Shown here piece after piece: positions 51,795 to 61,513 of a DNA stretch of 64,000 bases; the stretch's first letter is position 1; each line of letters opens with the position of its first letter. A program made the translations under genes and the position numbers. The notes below the pieces were generated by a model, which did no database searches, was not told the DNA's origin, and worked only from the letters and a program-made list of their open reading frames with translations. The DNA is from Oceaniferula flava (GTDB lineage: Bacteria; Verrucomicrobiota; Verrucomicrobiia; Verrucomicrobiales; Akkermansiaceae), in contig NZ_JAFBGL010000002.1 in assembly GCF_016811075.1 (NCBI RefSeq), forward strand, positions 124,001-188,000, in the 5' to 3' direction.

Positions 51795-52646
51795 ATGTTC
51801 TCTCTTCCTCAACCCAGATTTCTGAGCTTCCTGCTAGTCATGGTGTGTTGCGCTGTCGTTTGCAGTAGCTGCGGTAGTTCGCTGAGTCTCGGTGGACATT
51901 CTACGAGTCGGTTGAAGGAGGTGGTCTACACGCCCGACGACTGGCCGGAGGCATTGCCGGCACATCTTTATCAGCCTGAATCGGAATCGCCGACACCCGC
52001 CGTGCTCTTGGTGCATGGGGGGAGCTGGGCGCTCGGCGACGATCGCTATCAGATGTCGGCCATCGCCAGAAGGTTGGCGAAGCGGGGGTATCTGGTGATG
52101 AATGTGACGTATCGGATGACGCCGGAGTGGTTCTTCCCGGATCCGGTGGACGATCTGAAACAGGCACTCGCATGGCTCCGCAGCCATGCCGGCGAACTCA
52201 ACGTGGACGCTGGTCGCATTGGTCTCTTTGGCTATTCGGCCGGTGGTCAGCTGGTCGCCATGCTCGGCTTGGCGGGGGATGAACCTGGGGTTAGGGCCAT
52301 CGTGGCGGGCTCGACCCCACACGACATGACCCTGGTCGCGGACGAGGATGTGGTGAAGGTGTTCCTGCGGGGGACCTACGAGGAATACCCGGATGGCTAC
52401 CGGGCGGCGTCTCCTCTTTTCAACGTCACCGTCTCCAGCCCGTCGATGTTTTTATACCACGGCACCCGGGACGATGTCGTGGTGCCGGAGCACAGCGTGA
52501 AAATGCAGCGCGAGCTGGCGCGAAAAGGAATCCCGCACGAGCTCCACTGGGTGAAGGGTAGGGGGCATGTGGGCACTTTCCTGTTTCCAGGAAAGGCCAT
52601 GGATCACGCCATCGATTTCTTGGATCGCGAGCTCAGCGCGGAGTGA
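51795..52646 (+). CDS. Lipoprotein esterase of the alpha/beta-hydrolase fold (BD-FAE/HSL-like)
   Basis: 283 aa. The signal peptide II is LSFLLVMVCCAVVCSSC followed by GSS. Hydrolase motifs are VLLVHGGSWALGDDRYQ (oxyanion hole HGGSW), GRIGLFGYSAGGQLVAM with nucleophile Ser in GYSAG, the Asp in YHGTRDDVVVPEHS and the His in KGRGHVGTFLFPG. All three catalytic residues are present. It should be anchored to a membrane and hydrolyse ester side groups of polysaccharides or similar. It is convergent with the NADH dehydrogenase gene, 3 bp between stops. Confidence 0.9.
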   Translation: MFSLPQPRFLSFLLVMVCCAVVCSSCGSSLSLGGHSTSRLKEVVYTPDDWPEALPAHLYQPESESPTPAVLLVHGGSWALGDDRYQMSAIARRLAKRGYLVMNVTYRMTPEWFFPDPVDDLKQALAWLRSHAGELNVDAGRIGLFGYSAGGQLVAMLGLAGDEPGVRAIVAGSTPHDMTLVADEDVVKVFLRGTYEEYPDGYRAASPLFNVTVSSPSMFLYHGTRDDVVVPEHSVKMQRELARKGIPHELHWVKGRGHVGTFLFPGKAMDHAIDFLDRELSAE

Positions 52647-52649
52647 AGG

Positions 52650-53918
52650 TCACTTCCTCTGGTAGCCGAAGACGCGCGCGCCGGGGGCATCGCTGATATA
52701 CGCCCAGGCCCACTGCAGCAGCACGGCCACCTTCGAACGGTAATCGACCAGGAAGGCAATGTGGATGAACAGCCAGGCGAGCCAGGCGATGAATCCGGTG
52801 AGCTTCATTTTGCCAAATTCCACCACCGCCTGAGAGCGACCGATGATGGCCATCGATCCTTTGTCGAGGTATTTGAAACCAGGGCGCACTGCGTTGCCGC
52901 CGGATTTGCTTTCTTTCAGCAGCAGCTTGGCAATGTGGCGTCCCATTTGGCTGGCAGCCGGGGCGACGCCGGGCACAGGCTTGTCGGCGATGTCTTTCAT
53001 GAAGACCAAGTCGCCAGCGACAAAAATATTCGGGTGTCCGGGGAGCGAGAGATCGGCCTCGGGGGTCACCTTGCCGGCGCGGTTGCGCTCGCAGGGTAAG
53101 TGCGCGGTGATGCCTTCGGCTTCGATGCCGGCGGCCCATAGGATCGCACCGCATTCGATTTCCTCGTCCTTGGTGATGATTTTGTTCGCTTGGATGTCGC
53201 TGACCATGGTGCTGGTGCGGACTTCCACGCCGATTTTTTCCAAGCGTTTCTGTGCGTAGGCTGAGTTGGTTTCTTTATACGGTGGCAGCACGCGTGGTCC
53301 GGCTTCCACGAGCAACACCTTGATATCGTGCACATCGAGACGACGGAAATTCCGGTGCATCGAGCGTTTGATCAGCTCCACGAAGGCTCCGGCGAGTTCG
53401 ACACCGGTCGGTCCGCCACCAACGATGACGATGGTCATCAGTCGCTGGCGCTCGGCAGGATCGTCGGTGCGCTCGGCGGCTTCCAAGTTTTCGAGGACTT
53501 TTTTCCGCACTGAGTAAGCATCGCTGAGCGATTTCAAGCCGATCGTGTGCTCGCCCCAGTGGTTATTTCCGAAGTAGCCTGTTTTGGCTCCGGCGGCGAC
53601 GACCAGTGTGTCATACGGATACTCTTTGCCGGATTCGCCGGTCACTTTCTTGCTGTCGCTGTCGATGCCGCAGACGTTGTCCATGAACACAGTGACGTTC
53701 TTGGCTTTTTCCAAAATACCGCGAAGGGAGCGCGCTACGTCCGGTGCTGCCAAGGTGGCGGTGGCCACTTGGTAGAGCAATGGCTGGAAGAGATGGTGGT
53801 TGGTCCGGTCGAGCAAGGTGACTTCAAATCCCGGTTTATTGGCTAGATTGCGGGCGCATTCCAGGCCGGCAAATCCGCCGCCGATGATGACTACTCGCTG
53901 CACGTTCTTGTGACTCAT
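52650..53918 (-). CDS. ndh: NAD(P)/FAD-dependent oxidoreductase, type II NADH dehydrogenase-like
   Basis: 422 aa. The N-terminal FAD dinucleotide motif is VVIIGGGFAGLECARNLANK and the second Rossmann motif is VIVGGGPTGVELAGAFVE. The FAD-binding GDLVFMKDIADK (near 300) and a conserved VAPAASQMGRHIAK follow. The C-terminus has hydrophobic segments (GFIAWLAWLFIHIAFLVDY, then VAVLLQWAWAYISD) that attach it to the membrane as in NDH-2. It passes electrons from NADH to quinone without pumping protons. Length and motifs match. A sulfide:quinone reductase is less likely because the catalytic cysteines are absent. Confidence 0.9.
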   Translation of the reverse strand: MSHKNVQRVVIIGGGFAGLECARNLANKPGFEVTLLDRTNHHLFQPLLYQVATATLAAPDVARSLRGILEKAKNVTVFMDNVCGIDSDSKKVTGESGKEYPYDTLVVAAGAKTGYFGNNHWGEHTIGLKSLSDAYSVRKKVLENLEAAERTDDPAERQRLMTIVIVGGGPTGVELAGAFVELIKRSMHRNFRRLDVHDIKVLLVEAGPRVLPPYKETNSAYAQKRLEKIGVEVRTSTMVSDIQANKIITKDEEIECGAILWAAGIEAEGITAHLPCERNRAGKVTPEADLSLPGHPNIFVAGDLVFMKDIADKPVPGVAPAASQMGRHIAKLLLKESKSGGNAVRPGFKYLDKGSMAIIGRSQAVVEFGKMKLTGFIAWLAWLFIHIAFLVDYRSKVAVLLQWAWAYISDAPGARVFGYQRK

Positions 53919-53998
53919 GCGGGACGCTTAGTATACATTTGGACAATCTGCAATCCACACTTGGCAATTAGTGTCAGCCCTGCTGCCATGTGCCCCCC

Positions 53999-56900
53999 AT
54001 GTCCGCCGCCCCAAAGATTAAATACCCCGACCTCCCCGTGGCCAAACGCCGCGATGAGATCATGGCTGCCATGCGCAAGCACCAGGTGGTCATTGTGGTG
54101 GGGGAGACAGGCAGCGGAAAGACGACTCAGCTGCCGAAAATGGCTTATGAATTGGCGGTTGAGGAGGGCAAAGACGGCCGTGTAGGCTGCACCCAGCCGC
54201 GCCGTCTGGCCGCCGCAACGGTGGCGAAGCGTGTGGCCGAGGAAATGGGCACAGCTCTCGGCGATCGCGTGGGCTACCAGGTGCGCTTTGTTGAAAAAGT
54301 CCAAGGCGAAACGTCGATCAAGTTCATGACCGATGGGATTTTGCTCGCCGAAACCCAGCGCGATCGCGATCTGCGGCAGTATGACACCTTGATCATCGAT
54401 GAAGCCCACGAGCGCAGCCTGAATATCGATTTTGTTCTGGGTTACCTCAAGAACCTGCTCAAACGCCGCAAGGATCTCCGCATCGTGGTCAGTTCCGCCA
54501 CCATGGACTCAGGAAAGTTCTCCGAGTATTTTAACGATGCGCCGATCGTCAATGTGGAGGGACGAACATTTCCAGTCGAGGATTTCTACTTACCGCCGCA
54601 CAGTGATGGTGAAGACCTGGCGCGCCACGTTGCCCGCGGTGTTGAATGGGTCACCGACATGGACGCCACCGGGGATGTGCTGATTTTCCTTCCCGGTGAA
54701 CGTGAGATCCGTGAGTGCGCCGATACGCTGGAGGGGAAAAATTTCCCACGCACGGAAATCCTGCCACTTTTCGCTCGCCTCGGCCTCGATGAGCAACAGC
54801 GCGTTTTTTCAACTGGCGGAGCGAACAGGCGAGTGGTGCTGGCTACCAACGTCGCGGAAACATCCGTGACCATTCCGGGCATCGTTTATGTGATCGATAG
54901 CGGTCAGGCCCGAGTCAGCCGCTGGAACCCTGCGCGACAGATCCAGCGTTTGCAGATCGAGCAGATCAGCCAGGCCAGTGCCCGCCAGCGGCGCGGCCGA
55001 TGCGGTCGGGTGCAAGAGGGCGTCTGTGTGCGGCTCTACGATGAGGAAGTCCACGATGCCGCCGATGAATACACCGATCCAGAAATCCGCCGCAGCTCGC
55101 TCGCGGGGGTGATTCTACGGATGAAGTCGCTGAAGCTGCCGGATGTCCGCGAGTTTCCCTTCCTCAGTCCGCCATCGGCAAAAGCGATCAGTGAAGGCCA
55201 TCGCACCTTGGAAGAAGTGGGTGCGATTGAAAAAGATGGCTACCTCACAAGGATCGGTCACCAGCTGGCGCGACTCCCTCTGGATCCACGCCTGGGCCGG
55301 ATGTTGATCGAGGCGAAGGAGCGCAAGGTGCTCGATGCCGTGCTCGTTATGGTGGGGGGGATGAGCGTGATGGATGTGCGCGAGCGACCGCAGGAAAAGC
55401 AAGCGGAGGCCGACAAGGCACATGTGAAATTCAACGATGAGGAATCCGATTTTCTCACCCTGCTGCATATCTGGTCGGCGGTGAACACCTTCCGTGAAAA
55501 GCGCCGGTTCAAGCGCAACCAGCTGCGAAAATTTTGCAAACAGAACTTCATCAGCTTCCGCCGCGTGATGGAGTGGGATCAGGTGGTCAATGAGCTGGGC
55601 CGCTTGGTTCGCGATACGCTGAAAGTGAAAACTTCTCCCTTGGCCAGCGAGCGCAGCCAGTGGGGCGACGAGGCGGAAATGCACAAGTCCCTGCTCGCTG
55701 GCATCCCCAAGCAGTTTGGCTTCTGGGACAAGGAGAAACGCATCTACCGCAGCACCGGCGGTCGCGAGTTTTCTGTGTTCCCCGGTTCAGGCTTGTTTGG
55801 CAAAAAACGCCACGAATGGCTGATTGCTTACGAGCTGGTGGAGACCAGCCGTGTCTTTGCTCGTAAGGTGGCTTTGTTAGATGTCCGCTGGGTCGAGGAG
55901 GTGGTGCCGCACCTTTGTCGTCATCGCTACCATTCTCCCACTTGGAATGAAAAACAGGGCGCGGTCTACGGCAAGGAAACGGTCATTTGTGGCGGGCTGA
56001 CTTTGGTCGATGGACGTCAGGTGTTTTACGGCCGAGTCAATCCGAAGGAGGCTCACGAGGTTTTCATTCGCGAAGCGGTGTTAGAGTCTGGGCTGCGGAC
56101 CAAAGGAAAGTTCATGCACCGTCTGGCCGAGGTGAAAGCCGAGGTCGAGGATGCCGAACACAAGCTGCGCCGCCGGGGCGGGTTGTGGTCGGACGAGGCG
56201 GTTTACGATTTCTTCCTCGAGCGCATTCCCACAAACATTTGCACCGCCAAAGCTTTTCAAAAGTGGCGCACCACCGGCAATAACGAGGATCAGCTGATGA
56301 TCACCGTGGAGGATTGCATCTGGGGTGAAATTGAGGACCTGAATGCTTTTCCGGATCTTGTCTGGCATGGTGAAACGGGCTACCATGTCAGCTACAATGA
56401 CACCCCCGGCGAGCGGGAGGACGGCATGGTGTTCGAGCTCGGCTTGGGCGATGTCGCGGAGTTCCCCGATTTTCTTCCCTCGTGGGTGGTGCCTGGTTTA
56501 CTGGAAGAGCGCGTCTATCTGCTGATCCGCTCGCTGCCAAAAAGTCAGCGCCAGGCATGTTCTCCAGCGCGAGATGTCACCACCGCCTTTCTCGAGGAAT
56601 GGCACGGCTGGGTGCCGGCGCGGGATTTGCTCACCGAGCTGGCCGCCTTCCTCAGCAAGCGCACCGGCCATGTCATCGATGCCGCAATGTTCGATGAGTC
56701 GCGGCTTCCCGATGGCTATCGCGCCAAGATCCGCATTTGGAGCGATGACGACGAAGAACTGGCATTCGGCACCGACATCAACGAACTTCGTCAAAAACTC
56801 ACCGGTCTGATGCGTGAGCGACTGGAGCTGCATGTGAACCAAGAGTGGGAAATGACCGGCGGCGAAGGCTGGGACTTTGGCGAGATTCCTCGGGTGACCG

Positions 56901-57685
56901 ACGATGGAGTATTTCCCGCCTTGGTCGATGAAGGGGATACCGTCGGCATGCGTGCTTATTTGAACGAAACCGAAGCCGCCGAAAGCCACCGTGCCGGCTG
57001 TGTGAGGTTGTTCCAGATAGTGGAACCGAAGCAGACCGATTACGTCCGCCGCAAGTTCCCGCTCGGCATGATGGCCAAGGTGATGCTGCCGATGATGGAC
57101 GCTGGCGATGGCCAGTTGATCATCGATCTCCTGAGGGTTTCCTGCGAGGGGGCGATGGGAAAAAGTCTCCCGCGAAATGCCGAACAGTTCGCTGCCGCTA
57201 TCGATCACGGTCGGGGAGAGCTCTTCGCCTGCGCCGATCGTGTTTGCCGCGGTTTCGAAGAGATGTTAGAATCTTACCGCGTGATTTCAGATTGGATCGA
57301 AGACAATGCCTCGGACCGCCACCTGAACCTGATTGCCCGCGATTTGGCGGAGGAAATTGAGTGGTTGTTAGGGTCCGGTTTTGCCTGGCGTGCTGGTTAC
57401 GATCGGCTGCGGGATTACGGTCGCTATTTCCAAGCCATGGAAGAGCGGCTTAAGCGACTCGAAAGCCTGCCGTTGGTCAAAGACGATGAGAAGCGCGAGC
57501 GTGTCTGTCGTCTCTGGGACGATTGGTTTGTCATCTGGAAAAAATCCCCGGATAACGTTAATCTATGGCCGATTGGCTGGCAGCTGATGGAATGGCGCGT
57601 CGCCGAGTTTGCGCCGTCATTGCCTCGCAAAATCAAGGTTTCCGAAAAGAAAATTGAAACCGCCATGGCTAGTCTGATGGCGTAA
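53999..57685 (+). CDS. hrpA: HrpA-type DEAH-box ATP-dependent RNA helicase
   Basis: 1228 aa from the ATG at 53999 (MSAAPKIKYPDLPVAKRRDE); a GTG at 53990 is in frame. Motifs are VVGETGSGKTTQLPKMAYEL (I), TQPRRLAA (Ia), LIIDEAHERSLNIDFVLGYL (II, DEAH), VVSSATMDSGKFS (III), DVLIFLPGEREIREC (IV), VLATNVAETSVTIPGIVYVI (V) and RQRRGRCGRVQEGVCVRLY (VI). The winged-helix and ratchet domains and the long bacterial C-terminus (DUF3418-like, from about 620) follow. It resembles E. coli HrpA in size and order. In E. coli HrpA resolves stalled ribosomes and acts on mRNA processing. Confidence 0.95.
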   Translation: MSAAPKIKYPDLPVAKRRDEIMAAMRKHQVVIVVGETGSGKTTQLPKMAYELAVEEGKDGRVGCTQPRRLAAATVAKRVAEEMGTALGDRVGYQVRFVEKVQGETSIKFMTDGILLAETQRDRDLRQYDTLIIDEAHERSLNIDFVLGYLKNLLKRRKDLRIVVSSATMDSGKFSEYFNDAPIVNVEGRTFPVEDFYLPPHSDGEDLARHVARGVEWVTDMDATGDVLIFLPGEREIRECADTLEGKNFPRTEILPLFARLGLDEQQRVFSTGGANRRVVLATNVAETSVTIPGIVYVIDSGQARVSRWNPARQIQRLQIEQISQASARQRRGRCGRVQEGVCVRLYDEEVHDAADEYTDPEIRRSSLAGVILRMKSLKLPDVREFPFLSPPSAKAISEGHRTLEEVGAIEKDGYLTRIGHQLARLPLDPRLGRMLIEAKERKVLDAVLVMVGGMSVMDVRERPQEKQAEADKAHVKFNDEESDFLTLLHIWSAVNTFREKRRFKRNQLRKFCKQNFISFRRVMEWDQVVNELGRLVRDTLKVKTSPLASERSQWGDEAEMHKSLLAGIPKQFGFWDKEKRIYRSTGGREFSVFPGSGLFGKKRHEWLIAYELVETSRVFARKVALLDVRWVEEVVPHLCRHRYHSPTWNEKQGAVYGKETVICGGLTLVDGRQVFYGRVNPKEAHEVFIREAVLESGLRTKGKFMHRLAEVKAEVEDAEHKLRRRGGLWSDEAVYDFFLERIPTNICTAKAFQKWRTTGNNEDQLMITVEDCIWGEIEDLNAFPDLVWHGETGYHVSYNDTPGEREDGMVFELGLGDVAEFPDFLPSWVVPGLLEERVYLLIRSLPKSQRQACSPARDVTTAFLEEWHGWVPARDLLTELAAFLSKRTGHVIDAAMFDESRLPDGYRAKIRIWSDDDEELAFGTDINELRQKLTGLMRERLELHVNQEWEMTGGEGWDFGEIPRVTDDGVFPALVDEGDTVGMRAYLNETEAAESHRAGCVRLFQIVEPKQTDYVRRKFPLGMMAKVMLPMMDAGDGQLIIDLLRVSCEGAMGKSLPRNAEQFAAAIDHGRGELFACADRVCRGFEEMLESYRVISDWIEDNASDRHLNLIARDLAEEIEWLLGSGFAWRAGYDRLRDYGRYFQAMEERLKRLESLPLVKDDEKRERVCRLWDDWFVIWKKSPDNVNLWPIGWQLMEWRVAEFAPSLPRKIKVSEKKIETAMASLMA

Positions 57686-57766
57686 AAAAAACTGTTTAAT
57701 TTCGTTAGAATGAAATATGATGAAGCTCGCTCCGTTAGAACCCTCCTCATGATGTTCCTATCCCCT

Positions 57767-58936
57767 ATGAAAAACCTACTTGTTGCAGGTGTAAGCCTGC
57801 TGATCTGCTGTGATTACGCCCTGGCGCGAACCTGGACCGATGTCAAAGGTCGGAGCCTGGAAGCTGAGATCGTTGGGAAATCCGATCAAACGGTGGACCT
57901 CAAACTCAGCAGTGGCAAAACGGTGACTATCAAAACCGCGACGCTGAGTCAGAAGGACCGGGAATTCGTTGCCAATTGGGCCCCGAAGACTGCGGACAAG
58001 GATGCGCTGGGCGGAGATATCGAGCGTTACTTCTCCAGCGAATGGCCAAGGCTGATATCAGCTGATGTGGGCATGGAGATCGATGAGTCCCGCGGTGACG
58101 AAGGGGAGTTTATTTACACCAGCCCCCACTACGAATTCATCAGCAATGCCGAACTGAGCAAATCGGTGGTGAAACGTTTCGCTCTCCTGTTCGAGGCCAC
58201 TTACCTGTATGTTAAGGCTCTGCCTCTGGGGAACTCGAAGGCACACGTGGCGTCTGGCCAGCGCTATAAGATCTATCTCTTCGAGAAGATGGAGCAATAC
58301 TACCGCGCCGGTGGTCCAGTCGGTTCGGCCGGTGTGTTCATGGGCGGCAAGGAGATCATCATGGTGCCGTTCCGCAGCTTGGGCTTGATCAAAGGCTCGA
58401 GCTCCTGGCGGGTAGATTATGATCGCACCAACAAAACCTTACCGCACGAGATCACTCACCAGATCACGGATCGCGAATACTACGCCCAGGGTGCACGTGG
58501 ATGGTATACCGAGGGGCTGGCAGAATATGTTGCCGCGACCCCCTACCGCAGTGGCAAGTTCAGTGTGAATGCCGCAGATCGCGCGATCGAACAATATGTG
58601 ACCGGTTTTTCCCGATCGGATAACCGTGGTCGCAATTTGGGAACCGATATCAAGGCTCCGGATCTGAAGCAGTTCATGGATCAGTCGTATGCCAGTTTCA
58701 CCGGCGGCAATGGCAACTACAACTATGGTTTCAGCGCATTGTTAGTGACCTACTTCTGCCACTACGACGGCGACGAAGATGCTGCCAATTTAAAGAACTT
58801 CCTCAGGGCTCTGAAGGCGGGCAAGAAGGGGGCCGAAGCTCAGAAGGAATTACTTGCAGGCCGCAGCTGGGACGAGCTCGAAGCTGAGATCTCCAAAGGC
58901 TGGAGCCGGAGAGGCGTGAAGATCGAGTTCAAGTAA
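57767..58936 (+). CDS. Secreted HExxH metalloprotease-like protein with SHD1-like N-terminus
   Basis: 389 aa from the ATG at 57767, where the signal peptide MKNLLVAGVSLLICCDYALA begins; the frame is open from 57710. After cleavage RTWTDVKGRSLEAEIVGKSD, QTVDLKLSSGKTVTIKTATL and SQKDREFV match the SHD1-like module seen also at 18032-19321. The rest has a zinc-protease motif LPHEITHQITDREYY (HEITH, near residue 226) with a downstream Glu in GWYTEGLAEYVA, a gluzincin arrangement as in DUF1570-type proteins. It is exported and may cleave peptides or be a non-catalytic relative. No operon partner. Confidence 0.75.
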   Translation: MKNLLVAGVSLLICCDYALARTWTDVKGRSLEAEIVGKSDQTVDLKLSSGKTVTIKTATLSQKDREFVANWAPKTADKDALGGDIERYFSSEWPRLISADVGMEIDESRGDEGEFIYTSPHYEFISNAELSKSVVKRFALLFEATYLYVKALPLGNSKAHVASGQRYKIYLFEKMEQYYRAGGPVGSAGVFMGGKEIIMVPFRSLGLIKGSSSWRVDYDRTNKTLPHEITHQITDREYYAQGARGWYTEGLAEYVAATPYRSGKFSVNAADRAIEQYVTGFSRSDNRGRNLGTDIKAPDLKQFMDQSYASFTGGNGNYNYGFSALLVTYFCHYDGDEDAANLKNFLRALKAGKKGAEAQKELLAGRSWDELEAEISKGWSRRGVKIEFK

Positions 58937-58949
58937 GACTCGCGGAGTT

Positions 58950-60068
58950 TTAACCAAGCACTCGCTCGATCACCCAGTAGCTGGCGGTCAGGGCGATGAT
59001 GGCCGAGAGCCCTTTGAGCAGGGTGGGGAAAAACTTCTTCTCCCTCGCCCAGTAAAGCGCCAGCAAGGTGACGCCGATCACGGTGATCTGCCCCAGCTCG
59101 ACACCGAGGTTGGCGGCGGTGAGTGGCAGGGTGATGTCGGTGGCTGCACGGATCTTGTCCCCCAGCACCGAGGCAAAGCCCAAGCCGTGAATCAGGCCAA
59201 AGACAAAGATCATCAGCAGCCGGTGCGCCCGGACTTTTTGACTGAGGATATTTTCAACGGCCACATAGAGAATGGTGGCGGCGATCAGGACCTCGATCCA
59301 TTTCATCCAATTGTCGTCTGGTGTCGAGACAGTGCCAGTGACCACCAGGCCCAGTGTAATGGTGTGGCCGACGGTGAAAATGAGCGACTGGCTGAGCAGC
59401 GGCTTCCACGCGAAGGTGAGGCAAACCAAGGCGAGAATAAACAAGACATGATCCCAGCCCTCGGGGATGACGTGGCGGTAGCCGTAGTCGAGAAAGTTGA
59501 GAAAGGAATCGGATTCCGTCGGGGCTGTATTGGATCGGTTGATCAACGTCAGCGATTTCCTGGGGTAGGCTGTGAGGATGGTGCCATTGTCAAAGCCGAT
59601 CGCTAGGTCTGGGTGATTGCCATCCGGGATGAATAGCCGCAGTTCGCCTGCCTCAGCGGGGATGTTGCCTGTGATGATGACGTCGTAGTAAGCGCAGCCG
59701 GTGTCGGTGAAGCGGGGGGTGAACGACGGTGGGGAGGTCTGCCAGGCCGGGAAGCTGCAGTCGAAGGCGAGACGCTCGATTTTTCCCCCCTCGGAAAACA
59801 CCCAGCTAGGCTGAAGGTATGTGTGCAGGTATTGCTCCGTTTCTCGCTTCATGTCAGCGAGCTGCGAAGGCGTCCTCGACAACAGCCAGGCACGTTTCGG
59901 CTGCGGCGTGTTTTTATCCTGCCGCATCTCGGGCAGCGCCAGGCCGGCGTCAAAGCGTAGCTTCAGCGACCACGATTTCTCGCTGCGTGAGAAATCGGCG
60001 AAGAGCTGCTCGACGACGTGAGCCTGCAGGCCACCGCACAGCAGCAAAAGGAGGAGGGCGACTTTCAT
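58950..60068 (-). CDS. HupE/UreJ-family membrane protein with large extracytoplasmic domain
   Basis: 372 aa from the ATG at 60068 (signal MKVALLLLLLCGGLQAHVVE; the frame is open to 60098). Residues about 20-185 are a beta-rich exported domain (VEQLFADFSRSEKSWSLKLR; RLFIPDGNHPDLAIGFDNG). From about 200 there are five or six membrane helices with the HupE/UreJ_2 signature FLDYGYRHVIPEGWDHVLFI, FTVGHTITLGLVVTG, LIHGLGFASVLGDKI and ANLGVELGQITVIGV. The conserved His/Asp pairs (HVIPEGWDH, VGHT, IHGLGF) probably bind a transition metal such as Ni or Co. Metal uptake is inferred. Function unproven. Confidence 0.85.
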   Translation of the reverse strand: MKVALLLLLLCGGLQAHVVEQLFADFSRSEKSWSLKLRFDAGLALPEMRQDKNTPQPKRAWLLSRTPSQLADMKRETEQYLHTYLQPSWVFSEGGKIERLAFDCSFPAWQTSPPSFTPRFTDTGCAYYDVIITGNIPAEAGELRLFIPDGNHPDLAIGFDNGTILTAYPRKSLTLINRSNTAPTESDSFLNFLDYGYRHVIPEGWDHVLFILALVCLTFAWKPLLSQSLIFTVGHTITLGLVVTGTVSTPDDNWMKWIEVLIAATILYVAVENILSQKVRAHRLLMIFVFGLIHGLGFASVLGDKIRAATDITLPLTAANLGVELGQITVIGVTLLALYWAREKKFFPTLLKGLSAIIALTASYWVIERVLG

Positions 60069-60104
60069 GGGGGAGCTGAATAATCGTGCAGATGTCACTG
60101 TGAA

Positions 60105-61385
60105 CTACTCCACCATGCAAGGCACCAGGATGCCGTCTTTCATGCCGTGGATTTTCTTTTTGTCCGCGGGCACGATGGTGGCGAGGCAGCCGCCGAAGCC
60201 AGTCTTACCGTTCTGATCGGTGAAGAAGTAGGGGCAGAGACGGGCGCGTCCTTGCATGATTTTTTCTTCGCCGGTGTCGGGATCGAAATACGGATGCTCG
60301 ATGATCTGGCCGGCGTGATACTGCTGCATCATGCGCGGTTGGGAATCGAAAGCGGCCATGGCTTCGTGGATTTTTTCCGCCCACTCGTTGCCAGGCATGT
60401 CGTGGCCGATGTAAACGCCACGGGACCCCCACGCCAGCTCGGAGAAGCCGCTGATTTTCAGCACGAGACGACGTTCTGTCTGGGAGAAATTAGCCACCTC
60501 GTCCCATGAATGCACATCGATCCGCGGAAGTGCGCCCTGCGGGGGCAGCGGTGTGGGATCGACCACCCAGCTGAACGGCACAATCTCACGCACGCGTTTG
60601 AGGTGATTACCGCGAAGTTCCTTTTCCCAAACCCCACGCAGCGCGGGCGACCAAAGCAGGGCGAGCCAGAGCTTTTCCTCGAGGTGCGGTTTGCAGGGGG
60701 ACGTGAGCTGGGGGGAAGCCGCAAGCTGCTGGGCGGCGGGGATGTTTTTCCAGTCGAACCATTCGAAAAAGCGGTAGGCTGGAGAGTCGTCTCCTGAGTC
60801 GGCTTCGGCGGATTCCACCGTGATGTTAGAACACTGCTCGGCAAGCCATTCGAGCTCCGGTTGATAATCGCCAGACTCCTCACTGACGAGCACTCGACCG
60901 CCTTCGTGAAGCAGCGATTGAAAACCGTCGCGGATGCCATTTTCGCCACCTAACACATCGTAGCCATGTTGCGAATACAGTTGGGAAAGCCAGAGGGTGA
61001 TCCCCATGCCGCCGGGCACAGAGTCGAGCTCGGTGAGGGCGAAGGAGGATTGTTCTTTGTCTCCTGTTAGGATGAGGTCGGGGCGGATCACGCGCGGCAT
61101 GTTCTGGCTGATCTCAGCAGAGCGTTGCGCTTCGATGATCCATTCCGGTTTGCCGGCATCGAGCACTTGGTGAATCCAGCTGGAGAGTTTGCCCTTGGCA
61201 CTGCGTTGGTAGATGGAATCGGATGCCTGCTGGAACTGGGCCAGAGGATGGCCGAGTCGGGTCATGGTCTTGGCCGTTTTTTTGTCCAGCTGAAGCGGTT
61301 TCGGGGAGAACAACCATCCGCCGTCGTGGCGAAGTTGGGATTCCGGCATGGCCGCTTTGATCGATTCTAAAGATAGTTGAGGCAC
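60105..61385 (-). CDS. ATP-grasp-like protein, unknown substrate
   Basis: 426 aa from a GTG at 61385. Recognisable features are DLILTGDKEQSSFALTELDS with VPGGMGITLWLSQLY, WGSRGVYIGHDMPGNEWAEK and the C-terminal strand pattern QPRMMQQYHAGQIIEHPYFD, which together resemble ATP-grasp ligases of the glutathionylspermidine-synthase/circularly permuted type. No signal peptide is present. I do not recognise a named family, and the assignment rests on fold-like motifs. The gene is divergent from the sulfatase cluster. Confidence 0.55.
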   Translation of the reverse strand: MPQLSLESIKAAMPESQLRHDGGWLFSPKPLQLDKKTAKTMTRLGHPLAQFQQASDSIYQRSAKGKLSSWIHQVLDAGKPEWIIEAQRSAEISQNMPRVIRPDLILTGDKEQSSFALTELDSVPGGMGITLWLSQLYSQHGYDVLGGENGIRDGFQSLLHEGGRVLVSEESGDYQPELEWLAEQCSNITVESAEADSGDDSPAYRFFEWFDWKNIPAAQQLAASPQLTSPCKPHLEEKLWLALLWSPALRGVWEKELRGNHLKRVREIVPFSWVVDPTPLPPQGALPRIDVHSWDEVANFSQTERRLVLKISGFSELAWGSRGVYIGHDMPGNEWAEKIHEAMAAFDSQPRMMQQYHAGQIIEHPYFDPDTGEEKIMQGRARLCPYFFTDQNGKTGFGGCLATIVPADKKKIHGMKDGILVPCMVE

Positions 61386-61513
61386 GCAGCCAATGTGTGT
61401 TTGATCCCCTCATTGGTCAAGTTCGGTTGTCGGACCGCCCAGTTCGGCTGGACGATGTCAGTCTGAAGGCGAAATTGTGTTCAAGATTCTGCGATTTGCG
61501 ACGTAGTCTGGTG

